64,000 nucleotides of DNA from NCBI GenBank assembly GCA_024802545.1, contig CP103416.1, positions 186,001 through 250,000 on the forward strand. Direction: 5' to 3'. The DNA comes from SAR92 clade bacterium H455 (GTDB lineage Bacteria > Pseudomonadota > Gammaproteobacteria > Pseudomonadales > Porticoccaceae). The number at the start of each line of letters is the position of its first letter. The first letter of the stretch is position 1. Below the pieces are notes generated by a model. The model did not search any database and had not been told where the DNA came from. It saw nothing but the letters and a program-made list of their open reading frames with translations. The translations under genes and the position numbers were made by a program. Of this stretch, positions 35,311 to 46,475 are shown one piece after another.

Positions 35311-36693
35311 CTAAAAAAATGAGAAGCTCACAGAGAACAGTTTTTCGATCGCTTTGGTGTTAGCTTTATCGACCACAAAGACAATCACATGGTCGCCAGT
35401 CTGAATAATAGTGTCGTGGTGGGCGATCAATACTTCACCGTTGCGCACCAGGGCAGCAAGGGTGGCCCCTGGCGGCGAATTGATATCGCCGATAGCGCGA
35501 CCCACAACTTTCGAGCTTTTTTCGTCACCATGAACAATTATTTCTAGCGCTTCTGCTGCACCTCGGCGCAGTGAGTGCACACAGACCATATCGCCTTGGC
35601 GAACATGGGAGAGTAGAGAGCTGGTGGTTGCCTGCTGAGGCGAGATAGCTATATCAATCACTCCACCCTGCATCAGATCGGCATAGACCGGATTGTTAAT
35701 CAATGTCATCACCTTGCGCGCACCGAGCTTTTTCGCCAGCAGCGAGGCCATGATATTAACTTCGTCATCATTGGTCAGGGCCAAAAACACATCGGTCTTG
35801 TCTATGTTCTCGTCGAGCAATAACTCTTGATCAGTTGCCGATCCGTTTAGCACAACGCTCTTATTAAGTTTTTCCGATAGGTGTCGAGCGCGGTCGGTAG
35901 AGTATTCAATGATCTTGATGTTGTAGTCTTTTTCCAGAGCTTTGGCCAAGCTGAAACCAATATTGCCGCCGCCAGCGATCATCAGGCGGTGATAGGGTTT
36001 TTCCAGTCGACGCAGTTCGCTCATCACCTTGCGAATATTCTTTTTCGCCGCGACAAAGAACACCTCATCGCCATCTTCAATAACGGTTTCGCCGGTGGGG
36101 AAAATAGCCCCATCTTTACCAAACACTGCGGCCACTCGGGCGTCGGCATCGGGCATATGTTCTTTTAAGAAGCGCAATTGTTGACCCACCAGAGGGCTAT
36201 CTTTAACTGCACGCAGGCCCACCAACTGAATAGCGCCGTCGGCAAAGTCCAATACTTGCAGCGCACCGGGCTGTTCGATCAGTTTCTGAATGTAGTCTTT
36301 GACCACCATCTCAGGGGTGATCATCACATCCACGGGCATATGCTTGTCGTTGAAGAGTTTAGCTTTGTATTTTGGGTTGGTGTAGTTGCGTGAGCGGATG
36401 CGGGCGATTTTGGTTGGCGTGTGAAACAGAGAGTAGGCAACCTGACAGGCGATAATGTTAATCTCATCGCTATTGGTTACGGCGACCAGCATATCCGCTT
36501 CTTCGATGCCAGCATTGACCAAAACATCTGGGTGCGATCCGGTGCCGATTACGGTGCGAATATCGAGACGATCCTGCAGTCCCCGCAGCGTGGCTTCGTT
36601 GATATCGACAACCGTTATATCGTTGTACTCGCGGGCGAGATGCTCTGCGAGTGTGCCGCCAACTTGCCCTGCCCCAACAATTATTATTTTCAT
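35311..36693 (-). CDS. trkA: Trk system potassium transporter regulator TrkA
   Basis: Peripheral NAD(H)/nucleotide-binding gating subunit, 460 residues. It is a tandem repeat of RCK_N plus RCK_C: KIIIVGAGQVGGTLAEHLA at residue 2 and the second Rossmann start RLMIAGGGNIGFSLAKALE near 234. It gates TrkH in response to nucleotides. It is the gene after rsmB (27-bp gap) and before trkH, matching the trkA-rsmB-fmt-def order of Pseudomonas. Confidence 0.96.
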   Translation of the reverse strand: MKIIIVGAGQVGGTLAEHLAREYNDITVVDINEATLRGLQDRLDIRTVIGTGSHPDVLVNAGIEEADMLVAVTNSDEINIIACQVAYSLFHTPTKIARIRSRNYTNPKYKAKLFNDKHMPVDVMITPEMVVKDYIQKLIEQPGALQVLDFADGAIQLVGLRAVKDSPLVGQQLRFLKEHMPDADARVAAVFGKDGAIFPTGETVIEDGDEVFFVAAKKNIRKVMSELRRLEKPYHRLMIAGGGNIGFSLAKALEKDYNIKIIEYSTDRARHLSEKLNKSVVLNGSATDQELLLDENIDKTDVFLALTNDDEVNIMASLLAKKLGARKVMTLINNPVYADLMQGGVIDIAISPQQATTSSLLSHVRQGDMVCVHSLRRGAAEALEIIVHGDEKSSKVVGRAIGDINSPPGATLAALVRNGEVLIAHHDTIIQTGDHVIVFVVDKANTKAIEKLFSVSFSFF

Positions 36694-36720
36694 TACTTAA
36701 TAGCCCGGCTGTTTATCCGC

Positions 36721-38028
36721 TTACATTTGGCTTGTTTTACGCAATCGCGAGTAATAAAACCCATCGTTGCCATTGATTATAGGAAACAGTTGTCGCCCGA
36801 AATCAGTCTTGATTCCCCACTCCACCTCTATGTTGTATAGCTCGGCTGCTGGGGTTTCAGCTAAAAATTCCTTAACCACCTGATCGTTTTCCTGAGGCAG
36901 AACCGAGCAGGTTGCATATAAGAGTATGCCGCCCTCTTCTAGGCACTGCCAGAGGCTGCGCAGTAGCTGCAGCTGCAGTTCGGCTAGCTTAACAATATCC
37001 GTCGACTTGCGCAGTAGTTTGATATCCGGGTGGCGGCGAATGACACCGCTGGCTGAGCAGGGCGCGTCTAGCAGGATGCGCTGAAACGGCTCTCCGTCCC
37101 ACCAGTCAGCCGTTACGCTGGCGTCTCCCACCACTAAATTGGCCTTCAGGCCAAGACGCTGCAGGTTTTCCTCAACTCGCGGCATACGTCGACTTTCCAG
37201 CTCCACGGCAACTATTTTACCAAGCTGTGGCTGAGCTTCGAGAATATGGCAGGTCTTGCCGCCGGGAGCGCAGCAGGCGTCGAGCACATGTTGGCTGGGT
37301 TCGAGCTCTAACAGAACAGGAGCCAACTGAGCGGCTTCGTCCTGAACACTCACCGCACCGCTGGCCCAGCCCGGCAGTGTGGCGACGTCAGTTGCCGACT
37401 GCAGTTGTATACCCTGCTCGCTGAACTGAGTTGCCTGGGCTTCGATATTGGCGGCACTGAGCTGTTGCAGGTATTTATCTCGTGAGCCCTGTAACTGATT
37501 AACCCGCAACGTCATAGGTGCCTGCTGATTGTTAGCGTCAAGAACCCCTATTGCGACGCCAGAGCCCCATGAATTAAACAGACCATCGAGCAGCCACTGG
37601 GGATGAGCTCGAACGAAGATAGGATTTTTAGCCAGTTTGGTCTCGAGCTCGCCGCGCTGACGAAGGAAATTCCGCAGTACGGCATTGACTAACCCTTTGG
37701 CCCAGGGGCGCTTGAGTTTGGTGACAGCAGTAACGGTTTCGTTAATCGCCGCATGATCGGCGATACGGGTATGCATCAGCTGATAGAGCCCACAGGCTAG
37801 CAGGCCCTGAATCTCGAATTCTTTCTCTCGCATAGGCTTTTGCATCAGTTCGTGGAGTAAAAGCTCAATCGACGGATACCAGCGCAAGGTACCAAAACAG
37901 AGTTCTTTAAAAAGGCCAATATCTTTTTCCGCCACTTTATTGGCGTACTCTGGAAGCAGTGCCGAGAGTGACTTACCACGCAGGACCTGAGCTATGACTT
38001 CTGCCACAGCGACGCGGGTATTGATCAA
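36721..38028 (-). CDS. rsmB: 16S rRNA (cytosine-967-C5) methyltransferase RsmB
   Basis: SAM-dependent m5C methyltransferase, 435 residues. The N-terminal NusB-like helical domain is about 1-140 and the catalytic domain has DACCAPGGKTCHILE (about 240-254), LLDAPCSASGVIRRHPD and the catalytic ATCSVLPQEN. The start is a TTG that overlaps the fmt stop (TTGA), so it is read by coupling. The order fmt-rsmB is conserved in proteobacteria. Confidence 0.95.
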   Translation of the reverse strand: MINTRVAVAEVIAQVLRGKSLSALLPEYANKVAEKDIGLFKELCFGTLRWYPSIELLLHELMQKPMREKEFEIQGLLACGLYQLMHTRIADHAAINETVTAVTKLKRPWAKGLVNAVLRNFLRQRGELETKLAKNPIFVRAHPQWLLDGLFNSWGSGVAIGVLDANNQQAPMTLRVNQLQGSRDKYLQQLSAANIEAQATQFSEQGIQLQSATDVATLPGWASGAVSVQDEAAQLAPVLLELEPSQHVLDACCAPGGKTCHILEAQPQLGKIVAVELESRRMPRVEENLQRLGLKANLVVGDASVTADWWDGEPFQRILLDAPCSASGVIRRHPDIKLLRKSTDIVKLAELQLQLLRSLWQCLEEGGILLYATCSVLPQENDQVVKEFLAETPAAELYNIEVEWGIKTDFGRQLFPIINGNDGFYYSRLRKTSQM

Positions 38029-38963
38029 GAGCCTAGCAGCGTGCTGGGGGCGAATAACTCGCCGCGGGACTTAAGGACTTCAGAGACGGCCATACGTGCT
38101 TTCCCGGGTAACTGTATTTCGCTTAAAAGTAGTGACTGTTCGCCGCAACTGACCTGTATACCTGCGTTATCGGCTGAGATAATCTGACCTGGCACTAGGC
38201 CGGAGGCAGAGGTCAGCTCGGCCTGCCAGATTTTGATGCGCAATTCGCCCAATATGGTGTAAGCCGCAGGGAAAGGATTAAAGGCACGGATCTGACGATC
38301 CAGTTTTAGCGCGGGCTGACTCCAATCGATCAGAGCCTCCTGCTTAGTGATTTTTGCCGCATAGCAGCTCAGCTGATCATCTTGCTCTACAGCCACCGCA
38401 AGGCCACGGGCTAGGGATTCTAATGTATGTAGCAGCGCTGGTGCGCCGAGCTGTGCTAGTTTGCTATGTAGGCTGGCGCTGGTCTCACTGTCATCAATTT
38501 TGCAGCGGGAAATGCTCAACATGTCGCCAGTGTCGAGGCCGGCATCCATTTGCATAATAGTCACACCGGTTTCCGAGTCACCAGCCTCAATGGCGCGCTG
38601 AATAGGAGCTGCTCCACGCCAGCGCGGCAAAATGGATGCGTGAACATTAATACAGCCCAGTCGCGGCGCGTCCAATACGGCTTGGGGCAAAATAAGGCCA
38701 TAGGCCACGACAACCATAATATCGGCTTGCAGCTCAGCCAAAATGCGCTGCTGTTCAGGATCTTTTAAGGATTGCGGCTGAAATACAGGCAGCTGATGTT
38801 CGAGGGCGAGTTTTTTGACCGAACTGGCGGTGAGTTTTTTGCCGCGGCCAGCGGGCCGGTCCGGCTGGCTATAGACCCCAATAACTGAAATATCCGAAGC
38901 GTCGAGCAGGGCCTGCAGGTGCGCTGCGGCGAAGTCGGGTGTGCCTGCGAAGAGGACTCTCAA
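38025..38963 (-). CDS. fmt: Methionyl-tRNA formyltransferase
   Basis: Formylates initiator Met-tRNA with 10-formyl-THF; 312 residues. The catalytic block is CINVHASILPRWRGAAPIQR with the downstream D in MQMDAGLDTGDM. The N-terminus MRVLFAGTPDFAAAHL begins at a TTG with AGGA about ten bases before; no ATG or GTG fits. It is 12 bp after def, whose product later removes the formyl group. Confidence 0.96.
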   Translation of the reverse strand: MRVLFAGTPDFAAAHLQALLDASDISVIGVYSQPDRPAGRGKKLTASSVKKLALEHQLPVFQPQSLKDPEQQRILAELQADIMVVVAYGLILPQAVLDAPRLGCINVHASILPRWRGAAPIQRAIEAGDSETGVTIMQMDAGLDTGDMLSISRCKIDDSETSASLHSKLAQLGAPALLHTLESLARGLAVAVEQDDQLSCYAAKITKQEALIDWSQPALKLDRQIRAFNPFPAAYTILGELRIKIWQAELTSASGLVPGQIISADNAGIQVSCGEQSLLLSEIQLPGKARMAVSEVLKSRGELFAPSTLLGS

Positions 38964-38975
38964 GTGACAGCCGTC

Positions 38976-39482
38976 CTATGCATTCTGGCGATGAATTTTT
39001 TCAAGCTTTTTGCGGATGCGATGGCGTTTAAATGGCGACAGATAGTCGACAAATAATTTACCTTCTAAATGGTCAATTTCGTGCTGAATGCATACTGCTA
39101 GAAGGCCGCGAGCCTCTTCTTCAAAGGCTTTGCCCTCGCCATCCAGGGCGCGAATCATCACATGAGCCGGGCGGTCAACCTTCTCATAGAACCCGGGAAC
39201 CGAGAGGCAGCCCTCTTCATAGGGGTCAACACTGTCGTCCAGCGCTTCGATTTCAGGGTTGATAAAGACTCTTGGGCCTGTGCCATCTTCGCCCAAGTCC
39301 ATCACAATAACCCGCAGGTGGACATCAATTTGCGATGCAGCTAGGCCAATACCTTGAGCGTCTTTCATGGTGTCAAACATATCCACGATCAGACGTTTTA
39401 TCGTCTCATCCACGTCAGTAACTGGCTTGGCGACGTTGCGCAATCGGGGATCTGGGAATTCGAGTATCTTTAATATAGCCAT
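38976..39482 (-). CDS. def: Peptide deformylase
   Basis: Metalloenzyme that removes the N-formyl group from nascent proteins, 168 residues. The three PDF motifs are GIGLAASQ (G-GLAA-Q), EGCLSVPG with the metal Cys, and QHEIDHLEG with two metal His and the catalytic Glu. It begins [18 protein letters not shown]. It is the first gene of the def-fmt-rsmB-trkA-trkH run and divergent from tsaP. Confidence 0.98.
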   Translation of the reverse strand: MAILKILEFPDPRLRNVAKPVTDVDETIKRLIVDMFDTMKDAQGIGLAASQIDVHLRVIVMDLGEDGTGPRVFINPEIEALDDSVDPYEEGCLSVPGFYEKVDRPAHVMIRALDGEGKAFEEEARGLLAVCIQHEIDHLEGKLFVDYLSPFKRHRIRKKLEKIHRQNA

Positions 39483-39642
39483 AGTAGATGTGATGAAATT
39501 CTAAAAAAAAGTTAAAAGCGCTGCTACCATTAGGTTAACCCGGCGGCGCATTCGATTTTGGTTCTCGTTAAGTACCTTCTTTGGCAACACCAGAGAGGAA
39601 CAAATTATACACTAACCCTGCCCGGAGAAAGGACTCAGAAAC

Positions 39643-40698
39643 ATGAAAAAATTCGGATTCGGCACGGCGCTGTTTGCAGCTGTGCTTTTCACTGCTCTGG
39701 TTGCTACCCTAAGCTTCTCAAATCAAAGCTTCTCCAGCCCAAATATTTTAGTCAATGAAGATGTGCCCGATAGTTACACTGTAGTTCGCGGTGACACGCT
39801 GTGGGATATCTCGGCGCTATTTTTAAAGGATCCCTGGATGTGGCCAGAAATCTGGCATGCCAACCAACAAATCGATAACCCCCACCTGATTTATCCAGGT
39901 GATGTTATCAGTCTGGTCTATATCAATGGTGTGCCCCAGCTTAAGATTATCCGCAGCCGCGAGGTCAAGCTGTCTCCAGAAATCCGCAGTCTAGATCACA
40001 GTGATGCTATCAGTGCCCTGCCGCTAAATGTTATCAGCACCTTCCTATCCAAAACCCGAGTCACAGACGACGCTACATTGAATGGCGCGCCCTATGTTCT
40101 CGGCGGGGCTGAGCGGCGTATTCTGGTGGGTATGAGTGATGATTTTTATGCTCGCGGCGACTTCACCGCCAACCGTCTAAATTATGGAATATACCGTCGA
40201 GGCGAGCCCTATTTAGATCCAGAGACTGGCGAATTACTCGGTATCAGGGCTATAGATATTGGTGCCGCTAGGATCAAAGCCTTGGAAAAGGACATTGCCA
40301 CTCTAAGCGTCAGTCGGGCTGAAGGCGAGATTCGCATTAAGGATCGCCTGCTGGTTGTCGAAGAGCGGACGTTAGCATCGACCTTCTATCCCCGTGCGCC
40401 AGAAACAGCGATTAATGGATCGGTAATAAATGTGGAAGAGGGTGTTCGCAATGCAGGTGCCCTGGATGTTGTGGCGATTAATCGTGGCGATCGCGATGGT
40501 TTGCAGGTCGGTGATACCTTGGCGATTTTCAAACGCGGTGACTTAGTTAAAGATCGCGTTGCCAGCGAGCGAGTGCGCTTGCCCGATGAACGCATTGGCC
40601 TGTTAATGGTTTTTGATACCTATGAGAAAATGAGTTTTGCCTTGGTCATGGAAGCAGACAGACAAATTGATCTCGGTGATTTGTTGCGCAATCCCTAA
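39643..40698 (+). CDS. tsaP: LysM-domain protein, TsaP-like (secretin-associated)
   Basis: Exported 351-residue protein. A signal peptide covers about 1-26. The LysM domain (about 44-92) reads YTVVRGDTLWDISALFLKDP and binds peptidoglycan. The C-terminal half has a FlgT-like fold region with LDVVAINRGDRDGLQVGDTL. Its position between def and dprA matches Pseudomonas PA0020, the TsaP homologue linked to type IV pilus secretins. No pilus genes lie nearby, so the role here is inferred from family and synteny. Confidence 0.82.
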   Translation: MKKFGFGTALFAAVLFTALVATLSFSNQSFSSPNILVNEDVPDSYTVVRGDTLWDISALFLKDPWMWPEIWHANQQIDNPHLIYPGDVISLVYINGVPQLKIIRSREVKLSPEIRSLDHSDAISALPLNVISTFLSKTRVTDDATLNGAPYVLGGAERRILVGMSDDFYARGDFTANRLNYGIYRRGEPYLDPETGELLGIRAIDIGAARIKALEKDIATLSVSRAEGEIRIKDRLLVVEERTLASTFYPRAPETAINGSVINVEEGVRNAGALDVVAINRGDRDGLQVGDTLAIFKRGDLVKDRVASERVRLPDERIGLLMVFDTYEKMSFALVMEADRQIDLGDLLRNP

Positions 40699-40720
40699 AA
40701 ATACGCCTCGGAACTATTCT

Positions 40721-41848
40721 ATGGACAGGGAATGTCACTATGCGCTGGTATCCCAATATCTAGACAAGTTTACCCCCAAGTTCCAGCGCCAGCTCCTTGA
40801 GCAGGCGCATACTTATTGCGCGATCTTTGAGCGCTCTCTTGAAGACTTTCCTGAATCATTTCATCCCCTGCTGGACAATCTTCGCAGTCAATATGAGCAA
40901 GCAACTTGGCGAGAGGCTGTGGACAATATTGCCCAGCGCGGGGAAGATTGTGGTGCTCATATTATCCCCATTACCAGCGCAGATTATCCTGATCAGTTGA
41001 GGCAAATTGGCGGCGCTCCTCGCCTACTCTATATCCGTGGCAATATAGAAAACCTCCATCTTCCCCAGATTGCCGTAGTCGGCAGCCGTCGAATGACACG
41101 CGGTGGCGGCGATAATGCAAGGACCTGGAGTGAGTATCTCGCGGCCGGTGGTTTTGCGATTACCAGTGGGCTGGCCCATGGTGTGGATGGCGCCGCCCAT
41201 AACGGGGCGCTTGATGGGGGTGGCAAAACCATTGCAGTAATGGCAACCGGTATAGATGCGATCTATCCCCGAGCTCACCTCAAGCTGGCCGAGCAGATTA
41301 TTGATCAGGACGGCACCTTGGTTACAGAATTTGAACCCAGGACCAAGCCCTTAGCGACCAACTTCCCCAGTAGAAATCGAATTATCAGTGGGCTTAGTCT
41401 GGGTGTGCTAGTGGTGGAGGCGGCCCTGAGAAGTGGCTCGTTAATTACCGCCCGCTATGCTCTGGAACAGAATCGCGAGGTGTTTGCGATTCCCGGTTCC
41501 ATTCACAACCCCCAGAGTCGTGGTTGCCACTATCTAATTAAACAGGGGGCCCATCTTGTTGAAAAGGCGGAAGAGATCGTTGATCAGCTGAAGGGGGCAT
41601 TGTCAGGGCTGGCCTTAGATGCCATGCCTGTAAATGTTAAAGCGCCTTCAGCTGCGGCGCTCCCGGAACCCAATCTTGAGGCCGATGAGGTACGCCTCTT
41701 ATCGCTACTTGGTTTCGAGCCTGCTGATATGGATAGCCTTATTGCTGACGGCTTATTTTCTGCGGCTGAGCTCTCGCGGCTGCTCGTGGCACTTGAGATG
41801 AAAGGCCTAATTGAAAGCCAAAACGGCCTCTATCAACGGCTTAAATGA
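40721..41848 (+). CDS. dprA: DNA processing protein DprA (Smf)
   Basis: Binds single-stranded DNA and loads RecA during natural transformation; 375 residues from the ATG at 40721. The Rossmann-like core contains IAVVGSRRMTRGG, SGLAHGVDGAAHNGAL and FPSRNRIISGLSLGVLVVEA, the family signature. A C-terminal winged-helix domain (DMDSLIADGLFSAAELSRLL) follows. The upstream frame overlaps tsaP but is not DprA-like. Presence does not by itself prove competence, since dprA is widely kept. Confidence 0.95.
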   Translation: MDRECHYALVSQYLDKFTPKFQRQLLEQAHTYCAIFERSLEDFPESFHPLLDNLRSQYEQATWREAVDNIAQRGEDCGAHIIPITSADYPDQLRQIGGAPRLLYIRGNIENLHLPQIAVVGSRRMTRGGGDNARTWSEYLAAGGFAITSGLAHGVDGAAHNGALDGGGKTIAVMATGIDAIYPRAHLKLAEQIIDQDGTLVTEFEPRTKPLATNFPSRNRIISGLSLGVLVVEAALRSGSLITARYALEQNREVFAIPGSIHNPQSRGCHYLIKQGAHLVEKAEEIVDQLKGALSGLALDAMPVNVKAPSAAALPEPNLEADEVRLLSLLGFEPADMDSLIADGLFSAAELSRLLVALEMKGLIESQNGLYQRLK

Positions 41849-41947
41849 ACGACACCGATAAAGTGGTCGAATACTGCTCTAGGTCAACTATTGCGCCCCA
41901 TTCAAACTTCCGGTAGCCTCCTCGCTCAATTTCTTGGAGTGTTAAAC

Positions 41948-42454
41948 ATGTCCACCGCTTTTGTTGCAATTCTCATGGGCTCTGACTCGGATCTACCGGT
42001 GATGGAAGCCAGCTTTGAAATTCTAAAAAAATTCGATATCCCCTTTGAAGTAAAGGTGACATCTGCCCATCGTACACCTGCGGCAACCCACAGCTATGTT
42101 ACCGATGCAGACGCTCGTGGATGTGCGGCATTTATCTGTGCAGCCGGCATGGCAGCCCACTTGGCCGGTGCTGTTTCAGCAACTACTTTGAAGCCTGTTA
42201 TTGGTGTGCCCATTAATGGTTCACTGGATGGCTTGGATGCACTGCTTTCAACTGTACAGATGCCCGGCGGCATTCCTGTAGCTACAGTTGCCATCGGTAA
42301 AGCTGGTGCTAAAAACGCCGCTTACCTTGCAGCTCAAATAATCGGTGTTGCCGATGCGTCTATGCATCAAAAGCTGGTTCATGAGCGCGCTGATAACGCG
42401 GCAATTATTATTGCCAAAGACGCAGCTCTGCAGGAAAGACTGAAAAACGTATAG
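41948..42454 (+). CDS. purE: N5-carboxyaminoimidazole ribonucleotide mutase
   Basis: Class I PurE of purine synthesis, 168 residues from the ATG at 41948 (GGAG upstream). Substrate-binding blocks [23 protein letters not shown] and the Gly-rich [12 protein letters not shown] are present. purK, which makes its substrate, is the usual neighbour but is not found here. The gene lies between dprA and tsaC, adjacent genes in Pseudomonas. Confidence 0.96.
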   Translation: MSTAFVAILMGSDSDLPVMEASFEILKKFDIPFEVKVTSAHRTPAATHSYVTDADARGCAAFICAAGMAAHLAGAVSATTLKPVIGVPINGSLDGLDALLSTVQMPGGIPVATVAIGKAGAKNAAYLAAQIIGVADASMHQKLVHERADNAAIIIAKDAALQERLKNV

Positions 42455-42461
42455 CGACTCC

Positions 42462-43953
<1,492 letters not shown>

Positions 43954-43954
43954 C

Positions 43955-44773
43955 ATGGTTGATAAATACGCTGTTTTTGGAAACCCGATAGATCACAGCC
44001 GATCACCGCAAATTCACCGTACTTTCGCGGCTGAGACCGATCAAAATTTGACCTATGCCAAGCAGCTTGTTGATGTCGATGGCTTTGATGCCGCGGCGGA
44101 CGAATTTTTTGCTACAGGCGGTAAAGGTCTCAATATTACTGCGCCCTTTAAGCCGGACGCTTACTCTTACGCCGCGCGATTAACTCCCCGAGCGCGACAT
44201 GCAGGGGCGGTAAATACTCTCAGCTTGCAAGAAGACGGAACCCTGCTCGGCGACACCACCGATGGCGTCGGTCTGGTTAGTGATATGTTGCAAAATCTCG
44301 GCTGGCAGATTCGCGCCAAACGCGTATTGATCTTGGGTGCCGGGGGTGCGGTGCGCGGTGTCCTAGAGCCTTTGTTGGCGCAGCAGCCACAGCATGTAGT
44401 GATTGCCAATCGCACCTTGGAAAAGGCTCTGCAGCTGTCCAAGGGTTTTGCTGAGCAGGGTTATATACTCGCCTGTGGCTTCGATATGCTGCCGGGCCAG
44501 GAGTTTGACCTGGTGATCAATGGCACCAGTGCCGGTCTCACCGGTAGTCTGCCACCACTGCCCGATGATCTGCTTGCTGCGGGCGGAGCCTGCTACGACA
44601 TGCTCTATGCTGCGCAGCCAACCCCCTTTATGCAATGGGGCAAGCGTCAGGGCGCCAAGACAGCAGATGGCCTCGGCATGTTGGTTGAGCAAGCTGCAGA
44701 GTCTTTTTATATCTGGCGTCAGGTCCGACCTGAAACCGCCGGGGTTATTCAGTCTCTGCGAGAGTTGCTCTAA
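43955..44773 (+). CDS. aroE: Shikimate dehydrogenase
   Basis: NADP-dependent reduction of 3-dehydroshikimate; 272 residues from the ATG one base after the hemF stop. Substrate block FGNPIDHSRSPQIH; catalytic Lys in NITAPFKPDA; dinucleotide-binding LILGAGGAVRGVLEPL. The C-terminal part has DGLGMLVEQAAESF. The hemF-aroE pair is conserved in Pseudomonas. It converges closely (2 bp) on the next gene. Confidence 0.95.
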   Translation: MVDKYAVFGNPIDHSRSPQIHRTFAAETDQNLTYAKQLVDVDGFDAAADEFFATGGKGLNITAPFKPDAYSYAARLTPRARHAGAVNTLSLQEDGTLLGDTTDGVGLVSDMLQNLGWQIRAKRVLILGAGGAVRGVLEPLLAQQPQHVVIANRTLEKALQLSKGFAEQGYILACGFDMLPGQEFDLVINGTSAGLTGSLPPLPDDLLAAGGACYDMLYAAQPTPFMQWGKRQGAKTADGLGMLVEQAAESFYIWRQVRPETAGVIQSLRELL

Positions 44774-44775
44774 GG

Positions 44776-45342
44776 CTAGGACTGTTCTCGCAATTGCTGT
44801 GCCAGGTATTCGTCCTTTAATTTGACGTAGTTGGCGGGACTGTAGGTAAAGAAATTCTTCTCGCTCTCCGACAGCGCGCGCATCGGTTTGCAGGGATTGC
44901 CCACGTAGACAAAGCCGCTGGCTAGCGTTTTTCCTGGCGGTACCATACAGCCGGCACCGACAATCACCTCATCTTCGATAACCGCACCATCATTTACAAT
45001 GGCGCCATTGCCAATCAAAATCCGGTTGCCAATAGTGCAGCCATGGAGCACAGCTCTGTGCCCTATTACGACATCGTCACCAATGGTTAGCGGCCAGCCG
45101 CCGGGATTAAATTCGCTGGCATGGGTAATGTGCAGCACTGCGTTATCTTGAACATTGGAGCGAGCGCCGATTCTGATCCGGTGCATATCGCCGCGAATAA
45201 CCGCACCAGGCCAGACTGAGGCATCGTCCCCAAGATGGACATCGCCAATCACTGTTGCGGCAGGATCCACATAGACACGTTGACCAAGACGCGGCGAGAT
45301 GCCTCTATGTGAGCGCAGGTGTTTTCGAAAAGAGTGATCCAT
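44776..45342 (-). CDS. Gamma-carbonic anhydrase family protein (YrdA-like)
   Basis: Left-handed beta-helix protein of 188 residues with many hexapeptide repeats (VIGDVHLGDDASVWPGAVIR, VIGHRAVLHGCTIGNRILIG). The metal-binding His pattern NAVLHITH, GHRAVLHGCTIG is present. Family members include carbonic anhydrases, but many YrdA-type proteins show no proven activity. Placement beside hemF-aroE is shared with Pseudomonas. The exact function is unproven. Confidence 0.88.
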   Translation of the reverse strand: MDHSFRKHLRSHRGISPRLGQRVYVDPAATVIGDVHLGDDASVWPGAVIRGDMHRIRIGARSNVQDNAVLHITHASEFNPGGWPLTIGDDVVIGHRAVLHGCTIGNRILIGNGAIVNDGAVIEDEVIVGAGCMVPPGKTLASGFVYVGNPCKPMRALSESEKNFFTYSPANYVKLKDEYLAQQLREQS

Positions 45343-45391
45343 ATGCTGTTATGCCCGATATAATGAAGGTTCCTATTGTGGTGATATTTAA

Positions 45392-45634
45392 ATGGCTTTT
45401 TCAACCAAAAAACAATTTATCGCAGGCGTTACCTGTCCCAAGTGCAGTTTATTGGACAAGATTCAGGCTTTTTCAACGGATGGCGTCGATTATCGCGAAT
45501 GCATTAGCTGTGGATTTCTCGATGAGATGCGCGTCTATTCCTCTCCTCGAGAGCTTGAGACGCGAGTCAACGCTGATGCGGCAGATGAAGCCAATAAGAT
45601 TTCGGCGGTCAAGCTGGTGGATCCGAAGGGTTAG
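45392..45634 (+). CDS. YheV-family putative zinc-ribbon protein
   Basis: Small cytoplasmic protein of 80 residues with CPKC (about 15-18) and a second Cys pair ECISCGF (about 37-40), a zinc-ribbon layout. It begins MAFSTKKQFIAGVTCPKC, typical of the YheV family. A perfect TATAAT occurs at 45359-45364, 28 bp before the ATG, with no clear -35. The function of the family is not known to me. Confidence 0.85.
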   Translation: MAFSTKKQFIAGVTCPKCSLLDKIQAFSTDGVDYRECISCGFLDEMRVYSSPRELETRVNADAADEANKISAVKLVDPKG

Positions 45635-45697
45635 GCGCTTTATACCAAGCTTTTAAATCTAGGTTTTAATCCCAAAATTCTAATTGAGCCCAATCCT

Positions 45698-46327
45698 CTA
45701 GGCCAGCCGAACTCTGGAATTTTGGCTTTTGAATAGCAGGCGTATGCTCGATGATTCTGTCAGGCAGGGGAAGCGGTCTGACGGGTCCTTGCCCAGTGCA
45801 CTGGTGTAATCCTGTAACTTTGTGCTGAGTCCTTGATTGTTTTTGATCGAGGCCAGCAGCTTGTCATTGAGCAGTTGAATGGCGCTGTCGATCTGGTTGG
45901 CAAAGGGCTCGCCGATAATATGATGCACAATTAAGTTTGATCTGGTCATATTGACTGGGATCACCGGACAGTTGAACTGGACACCGAGGGTGTCGTTGAG
46001 TTCTTCGAGTAAGCGGTGGGCCAGATAGGCCTGGTACATGTTGGCTTCAAGCCCCTCTTCCACTGACATAATGTCCATAGGTACGTCGAGGAACTCTTTG
46101 GCGGTGGTCAGCTGCCGGGCAATTTCGCCGTTGACGCCGGCGCAGGCGAGAAAATCTTCGAAGGCGGCAATTAGGTCTGGCACTAAGTCGATATATTTTT
46201 TAATAAAAGATGCCAGAGCAGCAGTCCCATCACTCTCTCTCAACCGTATAGACTCGTGCAAATGCTGCACACGTTCATTTAGGTAGGCAATTAAAAATTC
46301 GCTGCTTTGATTTGAAAGTGGAGGCAT
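45698..46327 (-). CDS. Unrecognised 209-residue protein
   Basis: I do not recognise a family. The protein is predicted soluble and mostly helical, with no signal peptide or membrane helix. It has only two cysteines (one in CAGVNGE, one in FNCPVIPVN) plus one near the C-terminus (FPCLTES). An acidic, Leu-rich first half (HLHESIRLRESDG, LVPDLIAAFEDFLA) is followed by a more polar tail ending in Arg-rich NSRVRLA. It begins just upstream of, and divergent from, the cox operon leader, and converges on yheV. It could be a lineage-specific conserved protein; no function is offered. Confidence 0.7.
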   Translation of the reverse strand: MPPLSNQSSEFLIAYLNERVQHLHESIRLRESDGTAALASFIKKYIDLVPDLIAAFEDFLACAGVNGEIARQLTTAKEFLDVPMDIMSVEEGLEANMYQAYLAHRLLEELNDTLGVQFNCPVIPVNMTRSNLIVHHIIGEPFANQIDSAIQLLNDKLLASIKNNQGLSTKLQDYTSALGKDPSDRFPCLTESSSIRLLFKSQNSRVRLA

Positions 46328-46475
46328 GGGTCACTCTCTGATTGGTATGAAGTTCGGAGAAAAGCCCATTCACAGGGTTTATATCCACTAGCGGTCGCGG
46401 CCATGAGCCTGATGACTATGGTGTAAATCTAGCAGAATTTATGGCCTATGCTGTAAAGTTTGCCGCTTTTTTGTC

